Shown: positions 32,969 to 43,612 of the stretch, one piece after another
How positions within the stretch are numbered: the stretch's first letter is position 1
Layout: each line of letters starts with the position of its first letter
Source of the DNA: a candidate division Hyd24-12 bacterium UBA6080
Lineage (GTDB): Bacteria > Fermentibacterota > Fermentibacteria > Fermentibacterales > JCC-6
Direction: 5' to 3'
DNA: 64,000 nucleotides
NCBI GenBank assembly: GCA_002436025.1
Contig: DIXM01000003.1
Span: forward strand, 62,001 to 126,000
The notes under the pieces: model-generated
Told to the model about the DNA's origin: nothing
The model's input: the letters and a program-made list of their open reading frames with translations, nothing else
Databases searched by the model: none
Program-made: the position numbers and the translations under genes

Positions 32969-35900
32969 GTTTGCAGCGCCGGGGGCCCGGCAACGGGAGT
33001 GAGCGGCGTTACTGCACCCATGCGCACCAGCACCCTGTGCTTGACAAGCTCACGGGTGAGCCCGATCACCCCGTCCGTGATGCGCCGACCGTCAACCTCC
33101 ACGAAGGCAACGCCTTTCCCGGTGTGTTCCGGGTTGTCAACCCTGATCTCATAAACCGCTTCACCATGTCTGAGACTGATGCGAAAGCCATTCCACTTTT
33201 CCGGAATGACGGGGTTTATCCGCAAGGTTTCCCCCCGTATGCAGACGCCGAGGATCTCCTCTATCCATGCCCGGTACATCCAGGCAGCCGAACCGGTGTA
33301 CCATGACCAACCTCCCCTGCCGATCCGCCCGGGAAGGGAGTAGACATCGGCTGCGGCCACATAGGGCTCGATCCCGTAACGCCATACGCTTTCCGGATCC
33401 CTGGCCTGCTCTGTCGGGTTCGTGATGCGCAGGATTTCCACCGCCCGGGAGCCGTCACCACTTCTTGCCATGGCCATGGCGAGCCACACCGCAGCATGGG
33501 TGTACTGGCCACCGTTCTCCCTCACACCCGGTGGATAGCCCATGATGTAGCCCGGGGAAGGTCTTGAATGATCGAACGGAGGGGCGAACAGCAGCACAAG
33601 CCCATCATCTTTGTGAACAAGGTTCCGCCATGCCGATTCGAGGGCCATGACAGCCCGCTCATGGCTGACTCCGCCACCCAGCCATGCCCAGGATTGCGGC
33701 AGCGAATCTATCTTCGCCTCGGGGTTGTTCCTTGAGCCCAGAGGTGAGCCGTCATCAAAAATGGCGCGAAGGTACCACTCTCCGTCCCACGCGGTTTTCT
33801 CCACACGATCAAGCAGTTCTCTGCGGTCATTTTCAAATGTCACTACAAGTTCAGGACGGCCAAGGCAAACTGCCATCTCCGCCATTCCCTTCAGAACCTC
33901 TGCCTGGAACCACGCCAGCCAGACGCTCTCGCCCCGGCCTTCGGCGCCGACAAGGCTCATTCCGTCGTTCCAGTCACCCGTTCCCATCAGTGGAAGGCCG
34001 CTCACACCGAATGCCTGACTGCGGGTCACAGCCCGCTGACAGTGTTCAAACAGGGAACCCCGATCAGTTGAGACGGAAGGTGACTGATAGCTTTCGTGCT
34101 CATCATCCCTGAGCACCGGCCCCTCGAGAAAGGGGATCATTTCCCCGAGGATGCCCTTATCCTCAGTTACCCTCACATACTGCGCCACCACGAAGGGCAG
34201 CCACAGCAGGTCATCCGAGACACGGGAACGGATTCCCTCCCCGCCGGGCGGGTGCCACCAGTGCTGAACATCTCCCTCGATGAACTGACGGCTGGCGGCA
34301 AGCAGGATGTGTTCGCGCGCAGTTGAGGGGCGTGAATACAAAAGCCCCATGACATCCTGCAACTGATCGCGGAAGCCGTAGGCGCCGCCGGACTGGTAGA
34401 AGCCGGAACGCCCCCAGATTCGGCAGACCAGGTTCTGATAGGGCAGCCAGCGGTTCACCATGAAGTTGGTCGCCAGTTCGGGTGTCTGCACTCTGATCAC
34501 ACCGAGCAGTTCGTCCCACCACTCCTGCGTATTCCTGAGCGCATCTTCCACTCCCTGCCTGTCCCGATGGGCCAGCACAAGGTCGTGAACCTGCTTCATC
34601 GAACCTGCCTGCCCAAGCATGCAGGTGATCACGAGGCTTTCGTCCGGAGCCAGTCTGAAAATTGTCTGCAAGCCCGCGCAGGGGTCCAGCCCTGCCCCGG
34701 TTCTTTGTGACAGCCCGACCCGCTCCATCGCCAGAGGGTTGCGCATGGATCGGTTGCGCCCCATGAAGGCGGTGCGGTCGCCGGTGTGACTGCTGGCGGA
34801 AGCGCTCAGCGCGGCGAAGGCCAGCTCATCCGAAAAGTCTGGATTGTAGTGGTTGCTGGCGATGATGGTCTGGACCTCGTCATCCCAGCTTGTCACCACA
34901 TGCATCTGGGAGGTTTCCCTCGATTCCCCGAGGACCCACTCCACATAGTAGGTAAGCGAGAGTCTCCGGGTCCTGCCCGAGTCGTTTTTTAAAAGGAGCC
35001 TTTGCAGCTTTATCGGAAGGCCACTCCCGCCGTTCACGGGGACGAACACCGTCAACTCCTGTTCGATGCCATGGCTGTTGTGCTCGAAGACCGAGTATCC
35101 GGCGCCGTGCCTGACGCGGTAGGCAGTCTCCTCGCGCACAGGCGATGCCGTGGGCGTCCAGAATGCTCCGGTTTCCTCGTCGCGGATGTAGAGAGCCTCG
35201 GATGGCGGGTCTGTTACGGGGTCGTTGGCCCATGTCGTGAGACGGTTGCGCTGGCTGTTGCCGTGCCAGGTGAATCCGGCGCCGGTTTCACTGACGATTG
35301 CCCCGAAGGAGGGGTTGGCGATCACATTGACCCAGGGTGCGGGTGTATTGATGCCGGGACCAAGATAGATGGCGTACTCCCGGCCATCAGGGGTGAACCC
35401 GCCCAGGCTGTTGAAGTATGCCAGTTCAAGGAAGGGAAGCGCTGCCGAAACATCACGAGGAATCCGCTTTGTCAAAAGGCGTCCGGGCAGTTCGGGCGCT
35501 TCCGGCGGCACACCAAGCTGCTGGGGCAGGGCTCCGCGGGCCGCGACCATGACCACGCATGCCACCGCTCTCAGAAGGGTCTGGTCCTCGTCGGGTATCA
35601 GACCCGCGCAAAGAAGATAGACTCCACCGGAACAATCGATCCCGGTAACTGAGGAATGGGACTGGATAAGGTGTTCGAGTTTCTGGCGAAGGGGTTGCTC
35701 ATATCCGTACGACTCCTCGTTCAGGATAACAAGGTCCGCCCTGAGGCCATGCATGCGCCAATAGCTGTGTGCGGAAAGCATCTGCCGCACCAGTGCAAGA
35801 TCCCTTTCCTCGCCAATGGCAACAATGACAATGGGCAGGTCACCGGAGATGCCATAGGTCCACAGACCGGCCTGACCCCTGCGATTTTCAGCGATCCGTT

Positions 35901-38900
35901 CCGAGGTTGAGCGAAGCAGCGGGTTTGGAAAAAGAACATGGCTTGCCACCTGCTGGAAACGGCGTGCCTCGTCCGGCTGGATACGAAGAAGCCGCAACTC
36001 CGTCTGGGCTGATGCCCAGGCGTAATCCATCGCCCTGTCAACAGCTCTGGGATCACCATACCTGTTCATCAGTTCCATCACCTGTTCCCTGGTCTCGCAG
36101 GCGGTCAGAACCAGGGAAACCTTTACCCGCTCTCCGGGTTCAAGGGTAAGGTCCCGGCGCAGGCTGAGAATCGGGTCGAGAACGAATCCCTGGCTGTTAC
36201 CCGGTTCCTGCAGGGCGCCCATGGGGCGGGCGGCTGTCCTGCCACGGCCGATGAAACGGTTTCGGTCGGAATCGAAGTGCATTTCACCATCGTGAGCCGT
36301 CTCCAGTGTGAAGCGGCATGCAGCACATACCGGCAGTTCCTTTTCACTGCGTGGGCGACGACAGGCCAGGAGCGCCTGTACATCCTGCAGGGCTTCGACC
36401 TGGATGAACATTTTACTGAATGCCGGGTGCTGACCATCCGAGTTGTGGGGAGCCATCGAAAGCTCAATGTAGCTGGTAAGTTCCAGACGGCGGGTTCGCT
36501 GGGAGCGGTTGACAAGGGTCATCCGCCTGATCTCGACATCGTCCTCGGGCGCAACGGCCACCTCGGTTTCAGTCTCAATGCCGTGATCGAGGCGCCTGAA
36601 AACAGCCCGGTCCAGCGTGAAGTTGACCGAGTAGCCCTCAACCGCGCCACCTGTCGGGTGATACGTATTGCACCACAACCTGTCCGTATCGGTCTCATGT
36701 ATGTAACAGAACACTCCCCAGTTGTCCCGGGTGCGGTCGGAGCGCCATCTTGTGATGTCAAGGCCTCTCCAGCGGCTGTAACCGCCGCCTGCGTTCGTCA
36801 GCATGAGGCTATAGGAGCCGTTGCTGAGAAGAAGCGTCTTGGGCGTCACTGTATGGGGCGTTTCAAAGAGGCTTGCCGAAGGCGCGGGCTCGCCGAACAC
36901 CGGGACGGAAGAGACCCGCTCTCTGTTTGCCATGTAGTGGAGGGTGGGCAGTTTCGGGATCCGCTCGTGAAGAAGCGGCTCGAACGCATTCACTCGGGGG
37001 TCGGACCGGAAATGCCGCTGAAGGTGATTGTCATGAAGGAAGTTGGCCAGCGCCAGAAAACCCATGCCCTGGTGATGTGCCATGTAGGTTTGCACGATCA
37101 CCCCGCGATCGCCTCCACGGCTTGACTGCTGGCTGTAATCGAGGGCCTCGTAAAACCCGAAGTCACTGAGCAGCCCCAGAGCGGCCTGTCTTTTCAGGTT
37201 ATGAACAGATTCCCGCGGCGCGACGCTCAAGGCAAGCAGCGTGGCGTAAGGCGCCACGACCAGTTTGTCGGCAAGACCGCGCTTGAGACCCAGTTCAGGC
37301 ACACCGAAGGCCTGGTACTGGTAGGTCCTGTGCATGTCCAGATCGGCAAAGGCGCACTCTGAGATCCCCCAGGGCACTTTGTGCCTCCGGCCATACTTGA
37401 TGTGAATCGCCACCGCTTCGCGCACGGACTTGTCAAGAAGCGAGTTTTCAAAGGACCTCTGGAACAGCAGGGGCATGAGGTATTCGAAAACAGTTCCGGT
37501 CCAGCTCAGCAGTGTACGGCGTCTGCCGATAACGCCATAGGGACGGCTCATGGCAAACCAGTGTTCAACGGGAATGTCTCCCCTGGCGATGGCGATGAAG
37601 CTTCCCAGCCTTGCCTCGCTTGCCAGCAGATCATAGAAAGACTGGTCCAGCCTTCCATCCGAAACATTGTACCCGATGGAAAACAACCGGTGTTCGTCGT
37701 TGTACAGAAAACCCATGTTCATTGAACCCGACAGTGTTCGCACCGATTCCCTGACATGCTCTATCCGGGCCATCATTTCACCGGCGAGCCACCGTGACTT
37801 GTCATGAGCCGTCCGGAGCCTGTCGAGCCAATCCTTCAGGCCGGCTGCACCATTCGAGTTGTTCTCCCCGAAGGTTTTCAGAAAACCGGCGCACTCCGTA
37901 CGCCCATGGGCAAGGTCGCGCAGGGCCGGAGCGTGATGGAGGGCTTCGAGGTATTGGGGAAGAGCGGCAGGGCAGATCAGTTGGATCTCGTCAGCGGTCT
38001 TCTCGTCAAGTATGTACAACCAGGAGAGATAGCGGTCCGCCAGGTTGTTCCATGATGCCAGCCTGCTTCGGAGCTGCAAAACCCAGTACACACCATTTTT
38101 TTGATCACTCCCTGAACCGGCTGTTTCCGGGCAGACCTTTCCGATCCTGCCTTCGTCCTGCCGCAGCATCCTGATCACATCCATGATGCGTTCCGGCGGC
38201 GATCCCCATTTTTGAATCAGTTCGGAAAGGACCCGTCTGTCGAAGCCAGCCGGCTTCCCTTCCCGAATGGTCTCTTGAAGGACTTGCCCGGTGTCGACAA
38301 GGCCCGAAGATGCATTTGCATCTAGAACAGGGGTCCTCATCAGGTCCTCAAGCCCGGGATCAAGCGCCCATAGAGCCCCAAGCAGGTTGCCGCTGTCCAC
38401 CGTTGAAATGTAGCGGGGGTTAAGGGGCGCCAGTGTCTGGATCTCGTACCAGTTGAGGAGGTGGCCCTGATGGCGCTCGAGCCTGTCCAGGGTTGCCATC
38501 GTCAGTGAAAGCCTTTCAGTCACTTCATCAAGAGTGGAGTAGCCGAATTCATGTGAACAGAGCACGCTTGCCAGATACAGGCCGATGTTCGTCGGGCTGG
38601 TTCTCATGGCGAGCTTGTTCTGATAGGCGACCTGATAGTTGTCGGGCGGAAGCCATGAGCTTTCTTCTGTGACGAAATCTGTGAAGTACCTCCAGGTACG
38701 ACGGGCGATAGTCCTCATCAGCACCTGGTCTTTGCTTGAAAGCTGAAGCTCGGGTCGCCTCTGCTGATGACGCCGGTTCAGGAGCCAGCCGACAAGAGGG
38801 GAGAAAAACCAGAACACGAGCCATGGACCGGCCATCCACAGGCTCGAGGGCCGGAAGAAGTGCACGGCTGCTGCGGCAAGAACGGTGAAAACGCTCACAA

Positions 38901-41900
38901 TACCCATGGAAAGCAGAAAGGCAGGCGTCCGTTTCCGGGCCGCGCCCGCGGCTGTCTGGGCAGAGGCCCACTGCAGCAGATCCCTATGCGAGACAAACCT
39001 GCGGTAGAAGACTCGGCAAACGGCATCCAGCGCGATCCATGACTGGTACGGCAGCAGGGAAGACTCCACAAGGATCCGTTTGAGATCATGGGCTATCTTT
39101 TCCGGTGAACCGGCTTGCAGGCCCTTTCCGCTCGTGGCCCAGGTGAAGGGCTTCACAAGGGAGCTGAAAAACAGTTGGGTGAAGACCAGCGCTGAGCCAA
39201 CCCAGCCGGCCTGAACCGAGACAAGCCAGGAAAACACAAGCAGGGCCAGGCTGGCTGCGGGCAGAAGGCTTCGGCGCAGGTTGTCAAGGATCTTCCAGCG
39301 ATCCAGCAGTGAGAGGGTGTTTCCCGTCCGTCCGCCACCGGGTGATGGAACCCATGGAAGCACCCAGTCGGCGATCTGCCAGTCCCCCCGGATCCAGCGA
39401 TGCTGCCGTCTTATGAAGCCATGATAGTTCTGTGGGAACTCGTCGAAAAGCTCGATGTCGCTTGCCAGCCCCACGCGCACATGAGCGCCCTCGATAAGAT
39501 CATGGCTGAGAAGCAGCGCCTCGGGAAACCTTCCCGAGAGGGTGCGGCTGAAGGCCCGCACATCGTAGATGCCCTTGCCGTGGTAGGAGCCCTCGCCGGA
39601 CAGGTCCTGATACACATCTGAAACAGCGGTTGTGTAGGGGTCTATTCCCACCGGATCGGAGAAGAGACGACTGAACGGTGAACCGTTCGCGCTGGGCAAA
39701 GAGGCGCTGACCCGTGGCTGAATGATGGTGTAGCCGGACAATACCCTGCCGGAACCATCGAATCGCACCCGGTTCAGTGGGTGAGAGATCGTTTCGATCA
39801 TTCTGCGCGCGGTATTGTGCGGAAGCTGGGTATCGCTGTCCAGCGTGATGACGAACCGGACATTCGAAAGCTGAAGAGGATCGCCGACGATTACCATCTG
39901 ATCGGAACAGCCTGAAGCTGCTCCTGTAATGATGCCGTTAAGCTCTTCAAGCTTTCCCCGCTTGCGCTCCCAGCCGATGAACCTCTGTTCCGATACGCTC
40001 CATCTGCGTTCCCTGTGAAACAGGTAGAACAGCTCTCCGCCGTACTTCTGATTCAAATGCCGGATCCTTCGTGTCACGTCATCAAGGAGAGATGAGTCCG
40101 TTTCACACCGGGCCTGCACCGCGTCCCTGAAATCGGGGAACAGTGCGAAAAGCAGGTTCTTTTCGCTGTTTGCGAGGAATCGTGCCTCCAGTTTCTCCGC
40201 TTCGAGCCTGATGGTCCTGTGGTCAACCAGCATCATCGGGACCACGACCAGTGTGCGGCAGGCATCTGGGATCCCCGAGGCGAGAAAGTCCATCTTCGGA
40301 AGTGTTCGTGGCGGCAGAAGCCGCGTCACAAGGTAGTTCATCCCCTCCAGCGCAAGCTGGCTTGAGGGTATGAGAAGAAGGATAAGAAGAGTGAGTCGAA
40401 CCCAGGTGGCGGGGGCATCCAGACCCAGTGCAGGCAAAACGAGAACGATCGCGGCGGAGAAGAGGAGCAGCCCGATGAGGTACACCGCAGAGTGGTGGCG
40501 ATATGTCCATTGAAGGCAGCGGAAGCGAAGGGTTTCCCTGCATTCCAGAAGCCGGGACAGATCCCTTCGCCGGTCGCCGATCAGGAGCTTTCCAACATGA
40601 TTGGGCATCTCATCGGGGCAGTCGTCACCTCCGGCGCGGGATGCCATCTCAATTGCGATCCGGGCGACCTCCTCTTCGGGTCGCCCGGAGCCCCGGTGCA
40701 TATCCTCGACCGCCCTGCGGTACATGTCCCGGGTGGGAAAATCCATAAGGGGATAGACGCCGGCTGGATCCTGCCTCAGTGTCTGCTCCACAAGGCTCAG
40801 TTCCTCGAAGCATTCCTTCCAGTCCAGCAGGGCAAGGCCGCGAAGGCTGTTGAATGCGTTGCCGATGGACATCTGATCCCTGGTCGCCCTGGTCTGTTCG
40901 CGCTGCCCAAGTTCACCCATGGTTTTCCGGAGTGCGCGCTCAAGCCAGGCTTGAACAGGGGTCAGTACTGAGGATTCATCGTAAAGGTAATCGACAAGCT
41001 GTGCTGCAAAGCTGGGACCTGGCAGTGGAATGGCATCAGTCAGTTCCGCCATGAGAATGAAGAGACGGTTTGGTTCCCGTCGATTCGCGGTGATGAGCCG
41101 GTTCGCCCAGAAGTCGGCCGCCTCGCCGTCACGCAGTTCCGACAGGGCTCGCCGGGCAAGCTGTCTTATGCGCTCGAGCAGTGCCAGACGCAGCATCTGC
41201 GGAACCGCCCAGAGTTCACCTATGGATAGGGTATTCACGGACTGGTAGGCATGCAGGTAGGCCAGAATGTTGTCCCTGTCCAGACGGAGGTCGGTCTGGG
41301 AGGCGAGCTCCCCCGCAATTCCGTAGATCCGGGGAAGACCATGCCCCGGTCCATTCGAAAGGGCGGGCAGTTGCCTGTAGAAGCGCTTTGGCAGGTTGAG
41401 CCTCACATCCCTCGCGTTGTTCTCGAAGATGTATTCGTTGTCAAGAAGCCATTCGCTTGTTGGCGGTGCGGATTGCTCAACGCGAAAAGCCTCGGAGAGA
41501 TCAAGGCATGCCCGTCTGAACCACCTGACGCTGCGGTCGAGCCGGTCAAGCAGTTCGACATCCCTGACGGGCCCGGGGTCGATCTGATGACCTTCAGCAA
41601 GACGACGGGCATTATCCTGCAACCGTGCCGGGTTGAGCGGCTCCACGCAAGGGTTCAGACCCGCATCGTCATCGCCTCCGCGGGGGGGATGCAGGATGAA
41701 AACAGCGGAAGGTGCCTCGCTGCTTTCAAGAAGCATTGTGTATGGGCGGTTCAGGGCTTCCATCGGTCCCTGAAGGATGACGACCGTTTCAGGAGAAACA
41801 AGCCATCTTTTGTGGCAGGCAAGCAGCCGCTTTTCGATCCCGAACCGCGAGCAGCGCATGAAGACCGATACCGAGACAATGCTGAGGATTACGCCAACCG

Positions 41901-42183
41901 GAAGAGTGAAAACAAGCCCCGGGAGGTTGCCCGGAAATAGCGATGTCAGCCCCGTCAACAACAGAACCGTTTCAGCAAGCATCCAGAACAGCACAACGGC
42001 CAGAATGGCGAACAAGGTTCGGCGCCGCTGAAAAGGATCGGTCGTCCTGACCTCTCCGGTCGGGCTTTTTTCGACCAGAGCGATCCGGTGGTGTCCTTTT
42101 CTTTGAAGTTTTAAATATGCATCATTGGCTTCATCACGATTGACGAAGTAACTGATTAGAATTCCTGATCTATTCAATGTCAT
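32965..42183 (-). CDS. Cyclic beta-1,2-glucan synthase (NdvB/Cgs type), 3072 aa
   Basis: Giant inner-membrane enzyme that builds beta-1,2-glucan from UDP-glucose and cyclises it for export to the periplasm. Order: a 60-residue N-terminal soluble segment (ISYFVNRDEANDAYLKL), helices near 70-115 and 590-640, GT84 domain with D782-S-D784 in TLDSDTQLP and RRQHRWIRGDWQ near 926, a helix cluster about 970-1120, a glycoamylase-like domain (about 1490-1780), two GH94 N-type domains (from about 1790 and 2280) and the GH94 catalytic barrel with GDWNDG at 2736-2741. Family members are usually about 2800-2900 residues, so this one is long. The assigned ATG lacks a clear ribosome site; TTGTT-G-AACAA lies immediately upstream (42184-42194). 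Confidence 0.93.
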   Translation of the reverse strand: MTLNRSGILISYFVNRDEANDAYLKLQRKGHHRIALVEKSPTGEVRTTDPFQRRRTLFAILAVVLFWMLAETVLLLTGLTSLFPGNLPGLVFTLPVGVILSIVSVSVFMRCSRFGIEKRLLACHKRWLVSPETVVILQGPMEALNRPYTMLLESSEAPSAVFILHPPRGGDDDAGLNPCVEPLNPARLQDNARRLAEGHQIDPGPVRDVELLDRLDRSVRWFRRACLDLSEAFRVEQSAPPTSEWLLDNEYIFENNARDVRLNLPKRFYRQLPALSNGPGHGLPRIYGIAGELASQTDLRLDRDNILAYLHAYQSVNTLSIGELWAVPQMLRLALLERIRQLARRALSELRDGEAADFWANRLITANRREPNRLFILMAELTDAIPLPGPSFAAQLVDYLYDESSVLTPVQAWLERALRKTMGELGQREQTRATRDQMSIGNAFNSLRGLALLDWKECFEELSLVEQTLRQDPAGVYPLMDFPTRDMYRRAVEDMHRGSGRPEEEVARIAIEMASRAGGDDCPDEMPNHVGKLLIGDRRRDLSRLLECRETLRFRCLQWTYRHHSAVYLIGLLLFSAAIVLVLPALGLDAPATWVRLTLLILLLIPSSQLALEGMNYLVTRLLPPRTLPKMDFLASGIPDACRTLVVVPMMLVDHRTIRLEAEKLEARFLANSEKNLLFALFPDFRDAVQARCETDSSLLDDVTRRIRHLNQKYGGELFYLFHRERRWSVSEQRFIGWERKRGKLEELNGIITGAASGCSDQMVIVGDPLQLSNVRFVITLDSDTQLPHNTARRMIETISHPLNRVRFDGSGRVLSGYTIIQPRVSASLPSANGSPFSRLFSDPVGIDPYTTAVSDVYQDLSGEGSYHGKGIYDVRAFSRTLSGRFPEALLLSHDLIEGAHVRVGLASDIELFDEFPQNYHGFIRRQHRWIRGDWQIADWVLPWVPSPGGGRTGNTLSLLDRWKILDNLRRSLLPAASLALLVFSWLVSVQAGWVGSALVFTQLFFSSLVKPFTWATSGKGLQAGSPEKIAHDLKRILVESSLLPYQSWIALDAVCRVFYRRFVSHRDLLQWASAQTAAGAARKRTPAFLLSMGIVSVFTVLAAAAVHFFRPSSLWMAGPWLVFWFFSPLVGWLLNRRHQQRRPELQLSSKDQVLMRTIARRTWRYFTDFVTEESSWLPPDNYQVAYQNKLAMRTSPTNIGLYLASVLCSHEFGYSTLDEVTERLSLTMATLDRLERHQGHLLNWYEIQTLAPLNPRYISTVDSGNLLGALWALDPGLEDLMRTPVLDANASSGLVDTGQVLQETIREGKPAGFDRRVLSELIQKWGSPPERIMDVIRMLRQDEGRIGKVCPETAGSGSDQKNGVYWVLQLRSRLASWNNLADRYLSWLYILDEKTADEIQLICPAALPQYLEALHHAPALRDLAHGRTECAGFLKTFGENNSNGAAGLKDWLDRLRTAHDKSRWLAGEMMARIEHVRESVRTLSGSMNMGFLYNDEHRLFSIGYNVSDGRLDQSFYDLLASEARLGSFIAIARGDIPVEHWFAMSRPYGVIGRRRTLLSWTGTVFEYLMPLLFQRSFENSLLDKSVREAVAIHIKYGRRHKVPWGISECAFADLDMHRTYQYQAFGVPELGLKRGLADKLVVAPYATLLALSVAPRESVHNLKRQAALGLLSDFGFYEALDYSQQSSRGGDRGVIVQTYMAHHQGMGFLALANFLHDNHLQRHFRSDPRVNAFEPLLHERIPKLPTLHYMANRERVSSVPVFGEPAPSASLFETPHTVTPKTLLLSNGSYSLMLTNAGGGYSRWRGLDITRWRSDRTRDNWGVFCYIHETDTDRLWCNTYHPTGGAVEGYSVNFTLDRAVFRRLDHGIETETEVAVAPEDDVEIRRMTLVNRSQRTRRLELTSYIELSMAPHNSDGQHPAFSKMFIQVEALQDVQALLACRRPRSEKELPVCAACRFTLETAHDGEMHFDSDRNRFIGRGRTAARPMGALQEPGNSQGFVLDPILSLRRDLTLEPGERVKVSLVLTACETREQVMELMNRYGDPRAVDRAMDYAWASAQTELRLLRIQPDEARRFQQVASHVLFPNPLLRSTSERIAENRRGQAGLWTYGISGDLPIVIVAIGEERDLALVRQMLSAHSYWRMHGLRADLVILNEESYGYEQPLRQKLEHLIQSHSSVTGIDCSGGVYLLCAGLIPDEDQTLLRAVACVVMVAARGALPQQLGVPPEAPELPGRLLTKRIPRDVSAALPFLELAYFNSLGGFTPDGREYAIYLGPGINTPAPWVNVIANPSFGAIVSETGAGFTWHGNSQRNRLTTWANDPVTDPPSEALYIRDEETGAFWTPTASPVREETAYRVRHGAGYSVFEHNSHGIEQELTVFVPVNGGSGLPIKLQRLLLKNDSGRTRRLSLTYYVEWVLGESRETSQMHVVTSWDDEVQTIIASNHYNPDFSDELAFAALSASASSHTGDRTAFMGRNRSMRNPLAMERVGLSQRTGAGLDPCAGLQTIFRLAPDESLVITCMLGQAGSMKQVHDLVLAHRDRQGVEDALRNTQEWWDELLGVIRVQTPELATNFMVNRWLPYQNLVCRIWGRSGFYQSGGAYGFRDQLQDVMGLLYSRPSTAREHILLAASRQFIEGDVQHWWHPPGGEGIRSRVSDDLLWLPFVVAQYVRVTEDKGILGEMIPFLEGPVLRDDEHESYQSPSVSTDRGSLFEHCQRAVTRSQAFGVSGLPLMGTGDWNDGMSLVGAEGRGESVWLAWFQAEVLKGMAEMAVCLGRPELVVTFENDRRELLDRVEKTAWDGEWYLRAIFDDGSPLGSRNNPEAKIDSLPQSWAWLGGGVSHERAVMALESAWRNLVHKDDGLVLLFAPPFDHSRPSPGYIMGYPPGVRENGGQYTHAAVWLAMAMARSGDGSRAVEILRITNPTEQARDPESVWRYGIEPYVAAADVYSLPGRIGRGGWSWYTGSAAWMYRAWIEEILGVCIRGETLRINPVIPEKWNGFRISLRHGEAVYEIRVDNPEHTGKGVAFVEVDGRRITDGVIGLTRELVKHRVLVRMGAVTPLTPVAGPPALQT

Positions 42184-42456
42184 TTGTTGAACAATAACAC
42201 AGGAGCGGCTTCTTCCGTTAATCCCCTCCTTCCCGGGGATCCGGGCCTGGCCATTCGGGATCAGGATCAGAGCCCGGCCCGATGAGGATGCCTGTTCGTG
42301 GCAGCCCGCTTTTCATGGCAGCTCAACAGAAGGGGAACACGGAACTATCCTTCCAACGGGAAGGAACATTCCGTTGACAAGCCGTGCTTTTCTCTTTGGA
42401 ACCGCGGCACTATCTTCGCACATTGTTCTCAGGCATGAAAGGGGTCACAGGAAAAG
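42184..42456. other. Divergent intergenic region
   Basis: 273 bases between the glucan synthase and the DUF6754-like operon. A TTGACA lies at 42374-42379 on the plus strand but no -10 sits at a normal distance; TATCTT follows only about 31 bases later. Several GC-rich partial inverted repeats lie at about 42228-42280. No gene seen. Confidence 0.45.
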
Positions 42457-43602
42457 ATGAAAGCATTTCTTCCGGCGCTTCTCCTGGTGCTGATGGCCGC
42501 CACGGCATCGGGAGGCGGGTTCGTGCTGACCACCGAGGCTTCCGACGTGCCCGACGACGACGGCGGCAGGATAGGCCTTGTGTGGACGGTGAGCCCTGAT
42601 CTTCCGGTGCCCGACTCCATCGTTGTGGAGCGGATGGCCCCCGGGGGGGAGTGGGAGCACGTGGGTTCGGTGGCCCCGATAGACGGCAGATACACCGACA
42701 GCGAACTTGAGAACGGGACCGTGTACTCGTACAGGCTGGTCCCCTGGCTGCAGGGAGTTCCCGGCGAGCCGGGTCCCGTCGTCAGCGCGTCGCCGGCGGT
42801 CAAATGGCTTCACTCCGGGCGGATCGGGATGCTCGTGATAACAGTGGTGCTCTGCACCATCATCCTGCTCTACATCGAAGCCGGCAAGCGGGGGAAGGAC
42901 CTGTTCGTGAGGCGCATCGCCGGGCTCAACGCCGTGGAGGACGCGGTGGGCCGAGCCACGGAGATGGGCAGGCCGGTGATGTACATACCCGGCATCATGG
43001 ACATGGACGACATCCAGACCATCGCCAGCATGGTCATCCTTGGCAGGGTGGCCCGTAAGGCAGCCGAGTACGGTTCGTCCCTTCTGGTACCCACCTGCAG
43101 AAGCGTTGTGATGAGCGTTTCCCAGGAGGTCGTTAAAGAGGCCTACCTTCAGACGGGAAGGCCCGACGCATTCCGGCGGGAAGACATCACCTACCTTACC
43201 GACGACCAGTTCGGCTACGCAGCCGGTGTGGACGGCATGATGGTGCGTCAGAGGCCCGCGGCGATCTTCCTTCTGGGAACCTTCTACGCCGAGAGCCTCA
43301 TCCTCGCAGAGACGGGAAAGAGCGTGGGCGCCATTCAGATCGCCGGAACCGCCATGGTCAGCCAGATCCCCTTCTTCATCGCGGCATGCGACTACACGCT
43401 CATCGGGGAAGAGCTGTACGCGGCCAGCGCCTACCTGTCCCGCGAGCCCAGACTTCTGGGCAGCCTGAAGGGGCAGGATGCGGCCAAGCTCGTGATAATG
43501 ATACTGATAGTCCTTGGTGTCCTCGGGGCCACCGCTGGTCACTGGTGGGAGCCGGCGGGCAGGGTCGCCGAGTTCCTGCGCTTCCTCACCCATGTAGAGT
43601 AG
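42457..43602 (+). CDS. DUF6754-like membrane protein with Fn3 domain
   Basis: 381 residues: signal peptide (1-19), a fibronectin III-like domain (about 35-112, IGLVWTVSPDLPVPDS, VYSYRLVPW), a helix (about 126-142), a conserved cytoplasmic domain (about 150-345) and a C-terminal helix (about 347-363). The cytoplasmic part has GRPVMYIPGIMDMDDIQTIASM, LVPTCRSVVMSVSQEV, TYLTDDQFGYAAGV and FFIAACDYTLIGEELYAASAYLS, which I believe corresponds to DUF6754; unverified. First gene of a four-gene operon of membrane proteins. Function unknown. Confidence 0.75.
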   Translation: MKAFLPALLLVLMAATASGGGFVLTTEASDVPDDDGGRIGLVWTVSPDLPVPDSIVVERMAPGGEWEHVGSVAPIDGRYTDSELENGTVYSYRLVPWLQGVPGEPGPVVSASPAVKWLHSGRIGMLVITVVLCTIILLYIEAGKRGKDLFVRRIAGLNAVEDAVGRATEMGRPVMYIPGIMDMDDIQTIASMVILGRVARKAAEYGSSLLVPTCRSVVMSVSQEVVKEAYLQTGRPDAFRREDITYLTDDQFGYAAGVDGMMVRQRPAAIFLLGTFYAESLILAETGKSVGAIQIAGTAMVSQIPFFIAACDYTLIGEELYAASAYLSREPRLLGSLKGQDAAKLVIMILIVLGVLGATAGHWWEPAGRVAEFLRFLTHVE

Positions 43603-43612
43603 GAGGGGTGAA

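Noticed and set aside
42374..42418. Promoter for the DUF6754-like operon (TTGACA ... TATCTT)
   Set aside because: The two hexamers are about 33 bases apart, too far for one promoter.
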